NCBI GenBank assembly: GCA_947497485.1
Contig: CANMHB010000008.1
Coordinates: forward strand, 1-64,000
DNA length: 64,000 nucleotides
Reading direction: 5' to 3'
Source of the DNA: Flavobacteriales bacterium
GTDB taxonomy: Bacteria; Bacteroidota; Bacteroidia; Flavobacteriales_D; Crocinitomicaceae
Positions 61,235 through 64,000 of this stretch are shown in pieces. Made by a program: the position numbers and the translations under genes. The notes under the pieces are model-generated. The model did not search any database. It was not told the DNA's origin and was given only the letters and a program-made list of their open reading frames with translations. Every line of letters starts with the position of its first letter. Positions within the stretch are counted from its first letter, which is position 1.

Positions 61235-62628
61235 TAAAACCGGGTATATAAAAACGGGTTATAGGTTGAATTTACCAATAATAGCGTAGCTAAAAACAGC
61301 ATAATAAAATTTAGCGCTGGCTGAGAATATTGGTAGAATCGATTCGCAGTTAAAGCAACTTTTGTCTCTTTCGTATAAATCTCATCCCAAGGAATACAGA
61401 ACAATATTACCAATACAAACCAAAAAACATGTTCCATTAAATCTGTCGCGAAACCAACCCCAACCGGATTATCAGATGAAAATAAGTTAGCAACAAACAA
61501 TTTTAATTTTCCAAAATCAGTAAAATAAAAAATTGCACGACTGAAAACGATTAGTATCAATGTATACATGTGACGAATGGCGCGCGGCGTTTTAGCAAGG
61601 AATTTTTCAAATATTTTTTCGATAATCATTAAACAACCGAAATAAAATCCCCACAATGCAAAGTTCCAACTTGCTCCATGCCAAATTCCTGTCAAAAGCC
61701 ACACAATCATGATGTTTCGAAACTGTAAATTTCTATTGCCACCAAGTGGGATATATACATAATCCCGGAAAAATTTCCCCAATGAAATATGCCATCTTCG
61801 ATAAAAGTCGGCTACCGAAATTGCCGCATATGGATGCCTGAAATTCTCGTCAAAATGAAAGCCAAAAAGCTTTGCTAAACCGATTGCCATATCTGAATAA
61901 CCACTAAAATCAAAGTATAATTGTATCGAAAACATGGTTATTCCAAACCAAGCCTCGTAAGTTGAAAGATCATCAAAGCCAACATCCAAATATTTTTTCA
62001 CCAAAACCCCAGCAACATTGGCAATAACCACTTTTTTAAATAACCCTAAACAAAATCTTGATACACCATCACTGAGTGTTTGCCAATTTACCGTTCGTGA
62101 ATCAACCTGATCTGAAATGTGTTTATAACGAACGATTGGACCTGCAACCAAATGCTGAAACAAACTGATAAACATCAAAAAGTTAAGTGGATTTTTTTGG
62201 GCCTTTAATTCTCCTTTGTAAACGTCTACCATGTATGAAATAACCATGAACGTATAAAAAGAAATTCCAACAGGTAATGAATTAGTTGGGCGCTCAAAAG
62301 GAAGTGGAAATAAATAACTCAAATTATCATGAATGAAACCTCCGTATTTGTATGCTATAAGAAGGGCAATATTTACGATGACCGAAAAAGTAACCGCTAT
62401 TTTTGCTCCTGCTCGACCACGCCATCGTTCTACCAAAAGCGCCATCGTATAATCAAACATCGCCGTGAAAATCATTAGGAAAATCCACATAGGTTCGGCC
62501 CAAGCGTAGAAAATCAACGAAAATATGGTAAGCGTTAAATTTCTGAAAAGATTATTTGAAGTGACATAATGAAATATCAAGCTCAGTGGCAGGAAAAGAT
62601 AAATAAACGTTAAACTGGAAAATACCAC
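61234..62628 (-). CDS. MBOAT family O-acyltransferase (AlgI-like)
   Basis: 464 aa; LPVGISFYTFMVISYMVDVYKGE..YRRWHISLGKFFRDYVYIPLGGNR..LLTGIWHGASWNFALWG. Confidence 0.93.
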   Translation of the reverse strand: MVFSSLTFIYLFLPLSLIFHYVTSNNLFRNLTLTIFSLIFYAWAEPMWIFLMIFTAMFDYTMALLVERWRGRAGAKIAVTFSVIVNIALLIAYKYGGFIHDNLSYLFPLPFERPTNSLPVGISFYTFMVISYMVDVYKGELKAQKNPLNFLMFISLFQHLVAGPIVRYKHISDQVDSRTVNWQTLSDGVSRFCLGLFKKVVIANVAGVLVKKYLDVGFDDLSTYEAWFGITMFSIQLYFDFSGYSDMAIGLAKLFGFHFDENFRHPYAAISVADFYRRWHISLGKFFRDYVYIPLGGNRNLQFRNIMIVWLLTGIWHGASWNFALWGFYFGCLMIIEKIFEKFLAKTPRAIRHMYTLILIVFSRAIFYFTDFGKLKLFVANLFSSDNPVGVGFATDLMEHVFWFVLVILFCIPWDEIYTKETKVALTANRFYQYSQPALNFIMLFLATLLLVNSTYNPFLYTRF

Positions 62629-62703
62629 GAAGTACGAATTGTTAGTTTTGACTAATTTTAGCGGACGAATTTAACAATTATTCTCTATTTTTTTTCAAAT
62701 ATT

Positions 62704-64000
62704 TTGGATCCACTTCATAGCAACAACCTCATTTCAGAAACATCTCCATACTTACTGCAGCATGCACACAATCCTGTTGATTGGGAACCTTGGAGCGAAA
62801 AAGCGTTCGAACGTGCCAAAAATGAGAACAAACTCATTCTTGTAAGTATTGGTTATTCAGCATGTCATTGGTGTCATGTCATGGAACACGAATGTTTTGA
62901 AGACCAAGAAGTCGCAGATTTAATGAATGAACATTTCGTGAACATCAAAGTGGATCGGGAAGAACGCCCTGATGTCGATCAAGTATACATGACTGCTGTT
63001 CAACTAATGACGCAACGAGGAGGATGGCCATTGAACTGCTTTACACTGCCCGACGGCAAACCTATTTACGGCGGAACTTATTTCCCGAAAGACCAATGGA
63101 TACATGTATTAAAATCTCTGGTTTACACCAAGGAAAATGACCCCGAACGTGTTTCCGAATATGCCCAAAAATTGCAAGAAGGAATCGCCCAAAGTGAATT
63201 AATAAATGTTCCCGAGAAAATCGCTGAATTTTCAGAGGAAAAATTGCACGAAATGGCATTGCGTTGGTCACGGCAATTCGACAATTTGGAAGGAGGAATG
63301 AACAAGGCCCCGAAGTTTCCAATGCCAAATAATTATCTTTTTCTTTTGAAGTATGCAGAAATTTTTCAATCTGAAAAAGTTTCTAAACATGTTCAATTAA
63401 CACTTCAAAAAATGGGACTAGGCGGAATTTTCGACCAGATAGGCGGAGGATTTGCTCGCTATTCAGTTGATATGCTCTGGAAAGTTCCTCATTTCGAAAA
63501 AATGCTTTACGACAATGCGCAGTTGATTTCCTTGTATTCCAAAGCCTTCACCATTCAAAAAAACGAGCTCTATCGGGAAACTGTTGAGGAAACTATCAAT
63601 TGGCTTGAATGTGAAATGTTGGATTCATCAGGAGCATTTTACAGTGCGCTTGATGCCGATACAGAAGGAGAAGAAGGGAAATTCTATTGTTGGACAGAAA
63701 AAGAAATCGATGAGATTCAGGATTTTGATCATCAATTAGCTGAATCTTATTTCAATATCAATCAATACGGGTATTGGGAGGAAGACAAATATATTCTTTT
63801 GCGGAGGGAAACCGATGATGCCTTTTCTAAATCTAAGGGGATTTCCACTGAGGAATTAAAGTCAAGACTTAAACCAATTAAAGCACGTTTGTTTGAACAA
63901 CGATCTCAAAGGATTGCTCCAGGATTGGATTATAAATGTTTGACTTCCTGGAATGCTATGACGATTCGTGGACTGTGTGATGCATACATTGCTTTTCAAG
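62704..64000 (+). CDS. Thioredoxin-domain DUF255 (YyaL/SPATA20-like) protein, truncated by window end
   Basis: Own translation: [61 protein letters not shown]...; absent from the ORF track because it runs off the window. Start codon (TTG 62704 or ATT 62701) uncertain. Confidence 0.9.
   Translation, partial: MDPLHSNNLISETSPYLLQHAHNPVDWEPWSEKAFERAKNENKLILVSIGYSACHWCHVMEHECFEDQEVADLMNEHFVNIKVDREERPDVDQVYMTAVQLMTQRGGWPLNCFTLPDGKPIYGGTYFPKDQWIHVLKSLVYTKENDPERVSEYAQKLQEGIAQSELINVPEKIAEFSEEKLHEMALRWSRQFDNLEGGMNKAPKFPMPNNYLFLLKYAEIFQSEKVSKHVQLTLQKMGLGGIFDQIGGGFARYSVDMLWKVPHFEKMLYDNAQLISLYSKAFTIQKNELYRETVEETINWLECEMLDSSGAFYSALDADTEGEEGKFYCWTEKEIDEIQDFDHQLAESYFNINQYGYWEEDKYILLRRETDDAFSKSKGISTEELKSRLKPIKARLFEQRSQRIAPGLDYKCLTSWNAMTIRGLCDAYIAFQ

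Noticed and set aside
63062-63328. 88-aa minus-strand ORF near the right end
   Set aside because: Antisense to the clear DUF255 thioredoxin-domain reading frame running off the window.

Overview
AT-rich Bacteroidetes chromosome segment (Flavobacteriales-like: T9SS C-terminal sorting tails, TonB receptors, PorT-like and FISUMP proteins). Bases ~1-8.6 kb look like a decayed mobile/defence island. It has an AbiE-type toxin-antitoxin pair with a duplicated inverted-repeat operator and a toxin ORF whose C-terminus looks replaced by the 3' end of another gene, an AlbA_2 (Schlafen-type) ATP-binding protein, a VirE-N/DUF3987 replication protein, two excisionase-like HTH proteins, an orphan protein and a tyrosine recombinase. 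No relaxase is visible. The rest is mostly core or surface-related: TonB receptors (one behind a TPP riboswitch), M14 and M43 peptidases, a membrane pyrophosphatase with an unusual 129-aa, 20-cysteine tail, recA, bcp, trxA, asd, lptD, an amidase, MCE, HdrC/HdrB-like Fe-S proteins split by a HAD gene, a LytS/LytTR two-component pair, an alkyltransferase-like protein, and an MBOAT/AlgX-like/SGNH-LysM O-acetylation module. One complete IS3-family element with 25-bp imperfect terminal repeats sits at 28601-29916. A 2.3-copy, ~125-bp tandem repeat with internal hairpins lies at 8672-8962. The most noteworthy points are the AbiE operator duplication and toxin fusion scar, the Cys-rich tail on the pyrophosphatase, the hairpin tandem repeat, the candidate arm sites upstream of the integrase, and the TPP riboswitch expression platform. 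All family assignments come from reading the translations; no database search was run.
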